Assembly (NCBI RefSeq): GCF_022631235.3
Contig: NZ_CP093310.2
Coordinates: 1,736,001-1,800,000, forward strand
Source of the DNA: Psychrobacter raelei
GTDB taxonomy: Bacteria; Pseudomonadota; Gammaproteobacteria; Pseudomonadales; Moraxellaceae
Direction of reading: 5' to 3'
DNA length: 64,000 bases
The notes under the pieces are model-generated. The model had not been told where the DNA came from, searched no databases, and saw only the letters and a program-made list of their open reading frames with translations. How positions within the stretch are numbered: the first letter of the stretch is position 1; each line of letters opens with the position of its first letter. Of the stretch, positions 45,279 through 55,551 are shown piece after piece. The position numbers were made by a program, and so were the translations under genes.

Positions 45279-45932
45279 TTAAAGTTTGGCACCCATCAGT
45301 CGGATACCCAAACCAATAAAAACCACCCCACTTATCTTATTGAGTACGGTTTCGATACGGGGGTTTTGGCGCAACTGCTCACTAAATCTTGCGGCCAACA
45401 GTGCTAAGCTGATACACCAAGCTAAACTTGTGGCAGCAAAGCTTAGCCCCAATAGTGAAAAAGACAACATAGCAGACCCATAGTTGGCATCGATAAACTG
45501 CGGAAAAAAAGCCAAAAAGAACAGCGCCACCTTGGGATTAAACACATTGGTGAGCACGCCCTGCTTGTAGATTTGCCAACCATTGACACTGTCCCTACTT
45601 CGGCTAGGTATATCCTCTGCTAACTGCTCAGCGACTTGTGCACGCTTTTTGGGCCATAATAATCGGATACCCAGATAACACAAGTATAAAGCACCGATAT
45701 ATTTGACCATATTAAATGCCATTGGGTGGCGTGACAGCAGCACAGACAGTCCCAAAGCTGCCAATAAGGTATGTACCAAGATACCTGAGGTAATACCCAA
45801 GGCTGAAAAGACGCCGGCCTTAGACCCCTGTGAAATACTGCGCATGATGATGTATAAACTGTCCGCACCTGGCGTCAAGTTAAGCAGTAAGCCTGCCGCC
45901 AAAAACCCCCAATAATTCTCAATCCCAAACAT
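45279..45932 (-). CDS. LysE/RhtB family amino-acid exporter
   Basis: This 217-residue inner-membrane protein has six hydrophobic segments. The family hallmark LNLTPGADSLYIIMRSISQGSKAGV is present near the N-terminus, as well as FNPKVALFFLAFFPQF. RhtB-type exporters remove amino acids or homoserine lactones; substrate is not predictable. AAGGA lies 8 bases before the ATG. Confidence 0.92.
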   Translation of the reverse strand: MFGIENYWGFLAAGLLLNLTPGADSLYIIMRSISQGSKAGVFSALGITSGILVHTLLAALGLSVLLSRHPMAFNMVKYIGALYLCYLGIRLLWPKKRAQVAEQLAEDIPSRSRDSVNGWQIYKQGVLTNVFNPKVALFFLAFFPQFIDANYGSAMLSFSLLGLSFAATSLAWCISLALLAARFSEQLRQNPRIETVLNKISGVVFIGLGIRLMGAKL

Positions 45933-46031
45933 TATTACATCCTTTTAGCTTAGTATGACAAAGTACGGGCTCATCCGTGAGCCTAGAGCATGAGCTCAAG
46001 CAGTGTTTACCTTGAAGTCATGCGCCAAAAC

Positions 46032-46766
46032 TTAGAGGGTTTGAATGGCCGTTAAAATCTGCTTTTTTAACATCAAATACTCTTGGCTGTCCAAAAACCC
46101 GTCATGCTTAGGAATAGCAAATTGCTCGGTTAACTGAGCCGGCGTGCCTTTTAACACATACAGATGATCAGACAAATAGATCGCCTCATCAATATCATGG
46201 GTAATGATGAGACAGGTTAACGCTAAGCGTTTTTGTAGCTGACTAAACCAGTGATACATCTCATCTTTGGTCACAAAATCTAAGGCTGAGAATGGCTCAT
46301 CGAGTAGCATAATTGGGTTATCACTTAAATAAGTGCGCAAGAGTGCTGCACGCTGACGCTGACCACCCGATAAGGTCTGTGGATACTGATCTCCCAAACC
46401 TTCTAAGCCAAAACGTGCCAACTGCGGTGTCACAATCTGCTTTATCTTGTCTTTGCTATAGCCCCTCAAGGTCAAAGGCAAAGCAATGTTATCAAACACC
46501 GTCTTAAACGGCAGCAGCAAATCTTTTTGTAGCATATAGCCGACTGTACCCGCCTGCCCTGTGGTATCCACCCCATTAATAAACACCTTGCCCAAGCTTG
46601 GGGTCAATAGGCCAGCTGCGATGTTAAACAAAGTGGTCTTACCCACACCGCTGGCACCGACAATACTCACCACATCATTCTTAGCCACTGACATCGTTAA
46701 ATTGTCAAAAATGGGCTTATCGCCAAAGCTGTGGCTAATACCTTCTAATACCAAGACTTTATCCAT
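46032..46766 (-). CDS. ABC transporter ATP-binding protein, ThiZ-like
   Basis: This 244-residue ATPase is of the nitrate/sulfonate/taurine type. Walker A is GASGVGKTTL (37-46), the signature LSGGQRQRAALLRTYL, Walker B IMLLDEPFSALD and the His-switch ITHDIDEAIYL. It is the third gene of a permease-binding protein-ATPase set. The companion NMT1-like binding protein suggests a pyrimidine precursor of thiamine as substrate. No TPP riboswitch was recognised upstream of the set. Confidence 0.88.
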   Translation of the reverse strand: MDKVLVLEGISHSFGDKPIFDNLTMSVAKNDVVSIVGASGVGKTTLFNIAAGLLTPSLGKVFINGVDTTGQAGTVGYMLQKDLLLPFKTVFDNIALPLTLRGYSKDKIKQIVTPQLARFGLEGLGDQYPQTLSGGQRQRAALLRTYLSDNPIMLLDEPFSALDFVTKDEMYHWFSQLQKRLALTCLIITHDIDEAIYLSDHLYVLKGTPAQLTEQFAIPKHDGFLDSQEYLMLKKQILTAIQTL

Positions 46767-46814
46767 AATACGTCACTCACAGCAGCTTAAGCGCTAAGCC
46801 ATACAAACCCAAAG

Positions 46815-47837
46815 TTATAAATAGTCGTTACTGACACCTGCCTGTGGTGGCAGAGGCTTATCAATAAGGCCTTGTTTATACACCCAGTCATAGAACCTAT
46901 CCCAGCGATCATAATCAAACTTACCCCAGTCGCCCTCGTCGTCTAGATACTGTTTTGAGATGTATTTTTGACTGGCAAGCGCAAGCTCTTTATTAGTCTC
47001 AGGCGCATATTTTATTAAGATATTGGCGCTCTCTTCTGGGTTTTTAGCCGCATAAATATAGCCTTTTTTCATGGCCGCTAGCGTCTTTTTAACCAGTTGT
47101 GGATTGCTGTTAAGTAGCTTATTATTGGTAATTACCACAGGCGCATAATAATCAAAGATAGGCTCATAATCTCTTAAGAAGAAAAAGTTAGTGTCCACAC
47201 CTTTTAACTTGGCATGAACCCCATCCCAGCCATAATAAGCCAAGATATAGTCAAACTGATTCATACGAAGTGCCACAGTGGCATCGGTTGCTTCACCAGG
47301 AATTTTTACCAAATCGTTACCCACAATATGCGACACGGTGGCATCATCAATCGGGTCTTCCCAAGTAGAATAGCGTTTACCATTTAAGTCCTTTGGAGAC
47401 TTGGCACCCAACGACTTCAAAGACAATAAACCTGCTGGGTTATGCTGTAGTATTGCCGCTACTGCGGTAATGGGTACACCTTTTTCCAAACGACTGACCA
47501 TATTGGGCTGAAAATAAATCCCAAAATCGGCTCTGTCATTGGCCACCAAAGTTGAAGCACTGTCTTCGCTCGGCTGTACAATTTGGACCTCAAGACCTTG
47601 TTCTTTAAAATACCCCTTGTCTTGTGCCACATACAGACCCGTATGGTTGGTATTGGGCACCCAGTCTAATGAGATAACCACTTGAGTTAGCGCATCTGTT
47701 GTGTCTGAAGCTGCCTTTGTAGATGTCTCTTTTGGCTGGCAGGCCATTAAACTTAGCGCCATAATTGCCATTAACATCAGCCCTATCACTGAGTAACTTC
47801 GACTTTGCTTATAACCGTTTATGCTTAAAATAGACAC
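46815..47837 (-). CDS. NMT1/ThiY-like substrate-binding lipoprotein
   Basis: This 340-residue protein has a lipoprotein signal (LMAC, cysteine near residue 33). The GTG start is supported by AGAGGA 6 bases upstream. The mature part starts VVISLDWVPNTNHTGLYVAQDKG, the classical NMT1/THI5-like pattern, and continues YFKEQGLEVQIVQP and RADFGIYFQPN. It resembles ThiY, the binding protein for formylaminopyrimidine. A role in thiamine-precursor salvage is inferred; another aromatic or sulfonate ligand is possible. Confidence 0.85.
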   Translation of the reverse strand: MSILSINGYKQSRSYSVIGLMLMAIMALSLMACQPKETSTKAASDTTDALTQVVISLDWVPNTNHTGLYVAQDKGYFKEQGLEVQIVQPSEDSASTLVANDRADFGIYFQPNMVSRLEKGVPITAVAAILQHNPAGLLSLKSLGAKSPKDLNGKRYSTWEDPIDDATVSHIVGNDLVKIPGEATDATVALRMNQFDYILAYYGWDGVHAKLKGVDTNFFFLRDYEPIFDYYAPVVITNNKLLNSNPQLVKKTLAAMKKGYIYAAKNPEESANILIKYAPETNKELALASQKYISKQYLDDEGDWGKFDYDRWDRFYDWVYKQGLIDKPLPPQAGVSNDYL

Positions 47838-47909
47838 TATAAATCCTCTTTAAGTAGCTTTACCAGTAAGCTTTGAATTGTTTTTAAAAGTCATTTTTAT
47901 TAAAAAACA

Positions 47910-48689
47910 TTATAAAAAATTGTGTCTTAGAACCCGTCTTTCTAACCATTTAACCAGTGCAATCAATAAAATGGTTAGAAAACTAATCAAAAAAATAACC
48001 GCAAACATGCTATCTAAATCATACGACTTACGCACTCGGGTCATATAAACACCCAGCCCATGATAGCCACCCAGCCATTCTGCAATCACCGCTGAGATGA
48101 GGGCATAAGATAACGCCACTTTTAGGCCGGTAAAAAAAGAGCCCATGGCAGAAGGAATTTTTAAATGACGATATAGCTGATACGTTGACGCTTGCATCGA
48201 TTTAAACAAATTTAAGTGCTCACGGCTCACCGATTGATAGCCGTCAATTAAAGCAATGGTTATGGGAAAAAATACCGCTAAAATGACCAACACCACTTTA
48301 GGGGTAATGCCGTAGCCAAGCCAAATAATAAGCAAAGGCGCAATGGCAATAGTGGGAATGGTCTGATTGAGCAAAATCACCGGATAGACCAAATCCCTGA
48401 TGGTTTTTGATAAATCCATGCAGATAGAGAGTACAAAACTTACAATCAGACCAATGGTGGTACCAATAATGGCTGTGGCCAATGTATATTTAGCATGTTC
48501 CATCAACAACCCAAAGTCCTCAATAAAGGCTTGAACAATTTGTAAGGGTGAGGGCAACAGATAATCTGGAATAACCTCAAACTGTACGCACAGTTGCCAC
48601 ACCAACAATATCAAAATCACTAACACGTGGCTTTTGATAAGAGTCAATGCTTGCTTGCCCACTAGTAATATTCTTTGGTTGAGTGTCAT
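47910..48689 (-). CDS. ABC transporter permease, ThiX-like
   Basis: This 259-residue permease (ATG at 48689; a TTG at 48725 would add 12 residues) belongs to the SsuC/TauC/ThiX family. About six helices are seen, with the EAA-like loop SMQASTYQLYRHLKIPSAMG. The segment EWLGGYHGLGVYMTRVRKSYD is typical. It is the first gene of the set on the minus strand, with its partner binding protein 72 bases downstream. Confidence 0.85.
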   Translation of the reverse strand: MTLNQRILLVGKQALTLIKSHVLVILILLVWQLCVQFEVIPDYLLPSPLQIVQAFIEDFGLLMEHAKYTLATAIIGTTIGLIVSFVLSICMDLSKTIRDLVYPVILLNQTIPTIAIAPLLIIWLGYGITPKVVLVILAVFFPITIALIDGYQSVSREHLNLFKSMQASTYQLYRHLKIPSAMGSFFTGLKVALSYALISAVIAEWLGGYHGLGVYMTRVRKSYDLDSMFAVIFLISFLTILLIALVKWLERRVLRHNFL

Positions 48690-48854
48690 TATCTGGGTTC
48701 TCAAGAAAAACTTGCTTAAAATCAAGGCAAAAAAAATGGCATGTCATTGCGATTAGAATTCTAGCAAAATAATTGCTGTAAGATGCATTAATAATTCATA
48801 GTATCAGACTAAGCCATTGGCTTTTAAGTTTAAATATAAAAATACTTAATCCAT

Positions 48855-48887
48855 AAAAAAGTCCTTGGTAATACAGTTACCAAGGAC
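48855..48887 (-). terminator. Terminator after the aldehyde dehydrogenase gene
   Basis: GTCCTTGGTA (48861-48870) pairs with TACCAAGGAC (48878-48887), and six T residues follow on the minus strand. Confidence 0.9.
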
Positions 48888-48926
48888 CTGATGACACATT
48901 AAGAATAAAAGACGGTCTATTTAGAC

Positions 48927-50324
48927 TTAAGCGGGAGCTTTGCCCACCACATGTAACGCTTTGATATTAACAAACTCTTTCATACCAAAGCCGCCGTGCT
49001 CACGACCAAAGCCTGAATCTTTCACGCCGCCAAAAGGCAGACCTGGATGTACTAGGCTATAACCATTGATATAGACCATACCTGTATCAAAATATTGGCT
49101 GGCCAGACGGATGGCTTTATCTTCATCTTTTGAGAATACACCGCCACCTAGACCATAACGGCTGTCGTTGGCAATACGAAAAGCATCTTTTTCATCTTTG
49201 GCACGAATTAACGAGGCCACAGGACCAAATAATTCATCTTTATAAGCAGGCTGATCTTCAGAGATATTCTCCAAAATTACCAGCGGATGATAAGCACCTT
49301 CTTTGGGTAGACTCTCATCGAGCTCGCTGCTATAAGCCACTTTTGCACCCTTATCGATACTCTCTTGCATCTGCTTTTGCAGTGTGTCACGCTGACTTGA
49401 GCTTGACATTGGACCGACATCCGTAGAATCCTGCATAGGATCGCCTACGCTATAACCCTTAAACTTCTCAATCAATAGCTCACGGAACTTATCATACACA
49501 GCATCCACTACCACGAAGCGCTTAGCTGCCACACAGGTCTCACCATTGTTATACAGTCTTGCATAAGCACAGGTGGTGGCTGCTAAATCTAAATCTGCAT
49601 CATCTAAGACGATAAACGCATCGTTTGAGCCGAGCTCCATCACTGTTTTCTTAAGCACTTTTGCAGCTTGCTGAGCCACGACAGCACCTGCTTTGTCACT
49701 ACCGGTCAGGGTGACACCACGAACTTTTTTATTTTCAATAATTTTGCCAGATTGATCATGGCTAATTAACAAGGTTCTAAATAAGTCTTTAGGCAAATCA
49801 GATTCATGCATAATTTTTTCAATAAGCAATCCAGAACCTGTGACATTCGAAGCATGTTTTAATAAAATGCTATTACCTGCCATTAAATTTGCAATGGTAT
49901 AGCGGAACACTTGATAAGCAGGATAGTTCCAAGGCTGGATACCATAGATGATACCAATGGGCTGATAAGTAACGATACCTTTTTTGAGTCCTTCAAGCTC
50001 ACGCTCATCATCCGCCAGTGCCGCTACGCCTTGGGCAGATGTAAAGTCACAAATACTCTTACACAGATCAATTTCTTGTAAGCTGTGCTTATAGGTCTTA
50101 CCTCGCTCCTGTGTCATTAACTTTGCCAGCTCTTCTTTATACTCGTTGAGCTTTTCACCAATAGAGTTGATGACCTTAGCGCGCTCTTGTGTAGACACTT
50201 CTCGCCATTTCAAAAAAGCTTCGTGTGACGCATCAATAATGTCATTAACTTGCGACTCATTCATATAGTCATATGAGGTAATCTCTTCGCCTGTGGCTGG
50301 GTTTATAGTTGTAATATCTGACAT
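48927..50324 (-). CDS. NAD(P)-dependent succinate-semialdehyde dehydrogenase-like aldehyde dehydrogenase
   Basis: This 465-residue enzyme has the aldehyde-dehydrogenase Rossmann motif (VTLTGSDKAGAVVA), general-base Glu in VMELGSNDAF and the nucleophile Cys in NNGETCVAAKR. It begins DITTINPATGEEI like GabD/Sad. Sad-type members lack the conserved GGK motif seen in GabD; here VMELGSNDAFIVLDDAD fits the Sad (yneI) group. It is not next to gabT or gabP. AAGGA is 8 bases before the ATG. The LysR gene upstream on the same strand is a candidate regulator. Confidence 0.85.
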   Translation of the reverse strand: MSDITTINPATGEEITSYDYMNESQVNDIIDASHEAFLKWREVSTQERAKVINSIGEKLNEYKEELAKLMTQERGKTYKHSLQEIDLCKSICDFTSAQGVAALADDERELEGLKKGIVTYQPIGIIYGIQPWNYPAYQVFRYTIANLMAGNSILLKHASNVTGSGLLIEKIMHESDLPKDLFRTLLISHDQSGKIIENKKVRGVTLTGSDKAGAVVAQQAAKVLKKTVMELGSNDAFIVLDDADLDLAATTCAYARLYNNGETCVAAKRFVVVDAVYDKFRELLIEKFKGYSVGDPMQDSTDVGPMSSSSQRDTLQKQMQESIDKGAKVAYSSELDESLPKEGAYHPLVILENISEDQPAYKDELFGPVASLIRAKDEKDAFRIANDSRYGLGGGVFSKDEDKAIRLASQYFDTGMVYINGYSLVHPGLPFGGVKDSGFGREHGGFGMKEFVNIKALHVVGKAPA

Positions 50325-50508
50325 GTTATTTATCCTTTTTATATTTATGCGATTGTCATTATCAGCTGATGTGCTTTTCGCTCGTCGATTGCTTCTCGCT
50401 TACCGACTGCATTGAATAGCATAACAGGGTCAATGACTTACAGCATTATGAGGATGTTAATAACTGTGTGGGATATGTTAATCAAACTAACCGAAACATA
50501 AACCTAAT

Positions 50509-51498
50509 TTAGAACAAATGACTAATCATCGGAATATCATCTTCTTTGGCCTCTTCATCGGCCACTACTTGACGCGCCACATGCATAATAAGTTGGCGTA
50601 ACCAGCGATGCGCAGGATGATGCTGCAATAAAGGTGACCAGGCCATCGTTAGTTCAAATTCAGGTATAAAAAAGGGCGGCTCTTTTAATACGATACTGTC
50701 ATTGGTGGCTTGCATACGTGCAACACGAGTTGGCAAAGTGGCAATCAAGTCTTTATTGGCAGCGAGCATGGCTGGCATCTGATAATGACGGGTAAAGACA
50801 CTGATTTGGCGCTTTTGACCTAAGCGCTGCAAGGCTTGGTCAATAGAGCCTAGACCACCTGACTTATCGGGGTTAACCCCAAAGCCCACCCCCATACCTG
50901 TTTTGGATACCCAGACGTGCTGTGCTTTTAGATAGTTTTTTAGATTAAAACGCTGGGCATAAGGACTGTCAGCTGATAATAAGCAACTGAAGGTATCACG
51001 CCAAACCAGTACCTGATGGAAGCTTTGCGGTATCTCATTAAAACGGTTGATCGCCAGATCCACACGGCCTTGCTCCATATCACGATAAGAGACATCAGAG
51101 GGCGTCAAAAAGTCCAAAATCACATTGGGCGCCTCTGAGCGCAGCGCTTTTACCAGACGAGGGACCAAAGTCGCCTCAGCATAATCTGAGGTCATAATCC
51201 GAAACACACGAGAGGTACTATAGGGTCGAAACTCTGTACGCGGCTCAAGAAGCTGGGTCAATTCAGCCAAGATTTCACGCACTCTGGGCTGTAATTCTAA
51301 GGCTCGTTCAGTCGGTGTCATTCCCTCAGAGGAGCGTACCAACAGTGGATCATTAAACAGCTTGCGCAAGCGGCGTAGGATATTACTCATGGCAGGCTGC
51401 GTGATGCCCAGTTGTTCAGCGGCGCGAGTCACATTCTTTTCACGCAATAACACATCTAAATTTACCAATAAATTTAAATCGACTCTTTGTAGGTTCAT
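50509..51498 (-). CDS. LysR family transcriptional regulator
   Basis: The 329-residue regulator starts at the ATG at 51498 (AGAGAG upstream). The N-terminal helix-turn-helix (MNLQRVDLNLLVNLDVLLRE, NVTRAAEQLGITQPAMSNIL) and the effector-binding domain with RIMTSDYAEATLVPRL are typical. The N-terminus resembles the NodD/LinR subgroup ('VDLNLL'). A 32-residue upstream extension is rejected as not family-like. It is divergent from aceA by 561 bases and might regulate it or the dehydrogenase downstream. Confidence 0.9.
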   Translation of the reverse strand: MNLQRVDLNLLVNLDVLLREKNVTRAAEQLGITQPAMSNILRRLRKLFNDPLLVRSSEGMTPTERALELQPRVREILAELTQLLEPRTEFRPYSTSRVFRIMTSDYAEATLVPRLVKALRSEAPNVILDFLTPSDVSYRDMEQGRVDLAINRFNEIPQSFHQVLVWRDTFSCLLSADSPYAQRFNLKNYLKAQHVWVSKTGMGVGFGVNPDKSGGLGSIDQALQRLGQKRQISVFTRHYQMPAMLAANKDLIATLPTRVARMQATNDSIVLKEPPFFIPEFELTMAWSPLLQHHPAHRWLRQLIMHVARQVVADEEAKEDDIPMISHLF

Positions 51499-52059
51499 AA
51501 CACTCTCTGTAATTGGTATGGTTTTGGCTTTTGGGTTGCCGATTTTTAGGCTTTTTGGCGAAAATTTTAAGCTTTTTAACGTCAATACGGTCAACTGGCA
51601 CAGGTTGCAATAATCAGGCCCAAAACTTAGGTTTTTTAAGTTAATTGATAAAAAAATAGCGGCACAATCATTTATTAATGCCTTTTATTATAGCTCAAAA
51701 TCGGCTGTAAACCGTTTCTACCATTGTACTATAATTTAAATAAATACCCAAGATAACCTTCATAAACTAGATAAATTACCCTAATGTGGTTATAGTGATT
51801 ATCAAGTGTTAAGGGCATAGTGATTAACCACTACAACTTCAGATAATCTGTAATAACGTTCAAGAACGATAAAAAGATTTTCTTTAGAAACAAACATTTA
51901 AAAGTTTTATAACCGCATATCGAGGTTTACTGCTAACTTATTAGCCTTAACCTCATATTTTAAAGAGAGTTAAATAAAACTTCTTTATCTAACCGTTCAA
52001 CATGTAGTAGTAAGAAGTATTTATTTCGCCTAACCCATCCTCAATCAAGGAGACAATTG
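51499..52059. other. Long AT-rich region upstream of aceA
   Basis: 561 bases without a supported gene between the divergent LysR gene and aceA. The AAGGAG ribosome site of aceA (52047-52052) is clear. No operator was identified; length suggests room for complex control of the glyoxylate shunt. Confidence 0.55.
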
Positions 52060-53643
52060 ATGTCAACTTATAAATCAGCTATTGACCATATCCGTGAAAT
52101 TAAAGCAAAGCATGGCAACTGGCAGAATATCAGCGAATCTGATGCTGCTCGTATGATGGTTCAAAACCGCTTCAAAACCGGTCTTGATATCGCTAAATAC
52201 ACGGCTGCTATCATGCGTAAAGATATGGCAGAGTATGATGCAGATACATCTAAGTACACTCAGTCTCTAGGCGCATGGCATGGTTTTGTTGCACAACAAA
52301 CTATGTATGCTAAGAAAAAATACTTCGGTACGACTGCTAAAACCTACATCTACCTATCAGGCTGGATGGTAGCGGCTCTACGCTCAGAGCTTGGTCCATT
52401 ACCTGACCAATCAATGCACGAAAAAACAACGGTACCTGCGCTAATCGAAGAAATCTACACCTTCTTACGTCAAGCAGACGCGAAAGTATTAAACGATTAT
52501 TTCCGTGAGCTTAACGCTGCTAAAGAAGCCGGTCAAGATACTTCTGAAATCGAAGAAAAAATCAATAACTTTGATTCACACGTAGTGCCAATCATCGCTG
52601 ACATCGACGCAGGTTTTGGTAACGAAGAAGCGACTTACTTACTTACTAAAGCCATGATCGAAGCGGGTGCTTGTGCTATCCAGATCGAAAACCAAGTATC
52701 TGATGCCAAACAATGTGGTCACCAAGCCGGTAAAGTAACTGTACCACATGAAGACTTCATCTCTAAGCTTAACGCTATCCGTTATGCATTCTTAGAGCTA
52801 GGCGTTGATGATGGTGTTATCGTTGCCCGTACCGACTCTGAAGGTGCCTCACTTACTCAAAAGATCCCAGTATCTGAAGAGCCAGGCGACCTTGCTTCTA
52901 AATACATCGACTTCATCGACGTTGAAGAAATCGACATCGCTGATGCCAAAGAAAACGACGTACTATTAAAGCGTGATGGTAAATTAGTTCGCCCAGTTCG
53001 TCTAGCTAACGGTCTATATCAGTTCCGTGAAGATACCAACATCGACCGCGTTGTACTTGACTGTGTAACCGCTCTTGAAAACGGTGCTGACCTTCTATGG
53101 ATCGAAACACCAACGCCAGACGTTGCACACATCAAAATGATGGTTGACCGTATTAAAGAGCAGCAGCCTAAAGCGAAGCTTGTATACAACAACAGCCCAT
53201 CATTCAACTGGACGCTAAACTTCCGTAAGCAAGTGATTGCTCAGTGGGAAGAAGAAGGCAAAGATATCTCAGCATACGACAAGAACAACTTGATGAGTGC
53301 TGATTATGATGGTACTGAGCTTGACGCTGCTGCTGACCAAGCTGCGAAGAACTTCCAGAAAGATGCGTCACGTGAAGCGGGTGTATTCCATCACCTAATC
53401 ACGCTACCAACTTACCACACCACAGCGCTTAGCGTGCATGAGCTTGCTAAAGGCTACTTCGGTGAAGACGGTATGCTTGCTTATGCAGCTGGCGTACAAC
53501 GTAAAGAAATCCGTGAAGGCATCTCTTGCGTTAAGCACCAAGCAATGGCTGGTTCAGACTTAGGGGATGATCACAAAGAGATTTTCTCTGGTGACAACGC
53601 ACTTAAAGCTGGCGGCGAGAAAAACACAATGAACCAGTTCTAA
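52060..53643 (+). CDS. aceA: Isocitrate lyase, long form
   Basis: This 527-residue enzyme splits isocitrate into succinate and glyoxylate, for growth on acetate or fatty acids. The start is the ATG at 52060, with AAGGAG 7 bases upstream. It belongs to the long (about 530-residue) group known from Pseudomonas, Acinetobacter and Moraxellaceae. The catalytic motif is KQCGH (usual K-K/R-CGH), in SDAKQCGHQAGK. Metal- and substrate-binding motifs PIIADIDAGFGN and VARTDSEGA are present. Codon use is strongly biased, as in highly expressed genes. No malate synthase gene or aceK follows. Confidence 0.95.
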   Translation: MSTYKSAIDHIREIKAKHGNWQNISESDAARMMVQNRFKTGLDIAKYTAAIMRKDMAEYDADTSKYTQSLGAWHGFVAQQTMYAKKKYFGTTAKTYIYLSGWMVAALRSELGPLPDQSMHEKTTVPALIEEIYTFLRQADAKVLNDYFRELNAAKEAGQDTSEIEEKINNFDSHVVPIIADIDAGFGNEEATYLLTKAMIEAGACAIQIENQVSDAKQCGHQAGKVTVPHEDFISKLNAIRYAFLELGVDDGVIVARTDSEGASLTQKIPVSEEPGDLASKYIDFIDVEEIDIADAKENDVLLKRDGKLVRPVRLANGLYQFREDTNIDRVVLDCVTALENGADLLWIETPTPDVAHIKMMVDRIKEQQPKAKLVYNNSPSFNWTLNFRKQVIAQWEEEGKDISAYDKNNLMSADYDGTELDAAADQAAKNFQKDASREAGVFHHLITLPTYHTTALSVHELAKGYFGEDGMLAYAAGVQRKEIREGISCVKHQAMAGSDLGDDHKEIFSGDNALKAGGEKNTMNQF

Positions 53644-53991
53644 GAACTCTTTAGACCAAAGCTCTTTATAAAAGACGCTTAGTTCATCATAAAAAAAGTC
53701 GCTCTAACTTCGGTTGGAGCGACTTTTTTTATGAACCTAGGCGCTTAAAGTACATGCAAACTGCCCTCATTGTCTAAATTCTTATGCTCTTTTGGGCTAT
53801 GATGATGCTTACAGACATTGTCATCAATCTGTCACGTTAATCCGCTTGTTATTGTGTCTAACATATCCTAGGATATTGAATAAATAGCTTCTTTTTTATA
53901 GCCCTACCCTTACAAAAATTATTAACCACAATAATTACTTATATAACTATTTTTATAACTGCTTCTATGAGTTTAGACTCGAGGACACATC
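53644..53991. other. Region between aceA and the CYTH-CHAD gene
   Basis: 348 bases with no gene. The aceA terminator is at 53691-53730; the rest is AT-rich and should hold the promoter for the CYTH-CHAD gene. Confidence 0.6.
53691..53730 (+). terminator. Terminator after aceA
   Basis: AGTCGCTC with GAGCGACT, closing on a TTCG tetraloop region (AAC-TTCG-GTT), with seven A's before and seven T's after. A strong terminator 47 bases beyond the aceA stop. Confidence 0.93.
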
Positions 53992-55551
53992 ATGCAAGAA
54001 ATTGAGCTTAAGTTTTTAGTGCCAGAATATCGATTAGACGGCCTAATGCGTCAGACCAAAGTTAAATCCTCTCTCACCTCCTTACTCGCCGCCCATTATT
54101 TTGACACGCCAGATCAAGTTTTGGCTGCCAATGGTATGGCATTAAGAATACGCAAAGAAGGCGATCGCTGGGTGCAGACTCTAAAGTCTAATGGCGATGG
54201 TATGGCCTCACGCGGTGAGCAAAATAACGTCTTAGACAGTCAAATGGTCGCTGAAGCTTTGGCAACAGATAGCCTCTCTCCTGATTTATCACTTTACGAT
54301 ACCTTAGATATTACTCAGCTCGTAGCTTCCCCCGATACCCGGCGCACCGCTGATGCCTTAGCCTGCCAATACATCACAGAGGTACAGCGCACGACCCGCT
54401 TAATCAAAAAAGACGACAGCACCATTGAGCTTGCTTACGATGAAGGCAGAGTGATCCACGGAGAAGACTCTCAAATCAGCCAGCCTATCCATGAAATTGA
54501 ATTTGAGCTGATTGAAGGCGATGTGCATTTTTTATTTGAAACGGCTAAGACGTGGTGCCGACGCTACAACCTGTGCTTATCAACGGTAACCAAAGCTGAA
54601 CGTGGTGGACTGCTGCTGGCCGGCAAGCAGCATGCTGAAGCAACAAAAGCTGATTTACGACAATTAGCTGTGCATAAAAAAATGAGTCAGCCACAGTTTC
54701 TGCGTGCTGTGGTGCATAACTGTATGATCCAAATTCTGCCTAATGCCAGTGCTATTGCTGATGGCAGTACCGATGGCGCGCATGTACACCAGTTAAGAGT
54801 GGGTATCCGTCGATTGCGTACCGCTTTGAGATTCTTTAAGGACTTCTCCTCTCAAATTAACCCTGAGTGGGCACCTATCCTTAAGCAAACCTTTAGCTTA
54901 TTGGGTGATTATCGAGATCGCGAGTTGCTACAAACCCGCACTCAGCCTATGCTTGAAAAACTAGGCGGTCCGGCAGTAGATTGGTCTGAGGAACGGGCTG
55001 CCATCCGCATTAAACCCATTGATGCGGTACGTGCTAATGACTTTCAGATTACCTTGTTAGAACTGATTGAATATACCATGAGTCCTGCCAAAAAAGATCG
55101 CCCCCTAATAAAGCACAGTGGGACGGGCAGTAAGACTAAGGGCGCAAAAAAGAACCCAGCAAAATTAAGCACTCAGCAAGCCACCTCTGAGCTATTAGAG
55201 GCCTTATATACCAAGATTAGCCAAGCAAGCGATCAGTTTGCCAGTTTATCTACTGACGCTCAGCATGACGTCAGAAAGCGCTTAAAAAGCCTGCGTTATG
55301 TCAGTGAATTTACCGCTGCGCTTTATAAGGACAAAAAGTCCAAGGCATTTTTAAAGTATCTAGAGCCTGCACAAGAGATATTGGGAGAGTATAACGATGA
55401 TATCGTGGGACAATACTTTTATGGTCAAAAGGCACAGCAAGACCCCAATGCTTGGTTCGCTGTGGGCTACTTTAGTGCGCAAGAGGTACACGCCGCTAAT
55501 CAATGCGCTCAAAGCCTTAAAAGCATCAAAGACGCGCCTAAGTTTTGGTAG
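53992..55551 (+). CDS. CYTH and CHAD domain protein
   Basis: This 519-residue protein has an N-terminal CYTH domain (about 1-205) with the ExExK-like signature EIELKF, metal/triphosphate ligands RIRKEG and QTLKSNG, and IHEIEFELIEG. The CHAD domain (about 225-510) has conserved histidines and basic residues (HVHQLRVGIRRLRTALRFF, DVRKRLKSLRYVSEF), which bind polyphosphate in known cases. The arrangement matches YgiF-type inorganic triphosphatases. A charged linker occupies 360-400. GAGGA lies 6 bases before the ATG. No ppk or ppx gene is near. Confidence 0.92.
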   Translation: MQEIELKFLVPEYRLDGLMRQTKVKSSLTSLLAAHYFDTPDQVLAANGMALRIRKEGDRWVQTLKSNGDGMASRGEQNNVLDSQMVAEALATDSLSPDLSLYDTLDITQLVASPDTRRTADALACQYITEVQRTTRLIKKDDSTIELAYDEGRVIHGEDSQISQPIHEIEFELIEGDVHFLFETAKTWCRRYNLCLSTVTKAERGGLLLAGKQHAEATKADLRQLAVHKKMSQPQFLRAVVHNCMIQILPNASAIADGSTDGAHVHQLRVGIRRLRTALRFFKDFSSQINPEWAPILKQTFSLLGDYRDRELLQTRTQPMLEKLGGPAVDWSEERAAIRIKPIDAVRANDFQITLLELIEYTMSPAKKDRPLIKHSGTGSKTKGAKKNPAKLSTQQATSELLEALYTKISQASDQFASLSTDAQHDVRKRLKSLRYVSEFTAALYKDKKSKAFLKYLEPAQEILGEYNDDIVGQYFYGQKAQQDPNAWFAVGYFSAQEVHAANQCAQSLKSIKDAPKFW

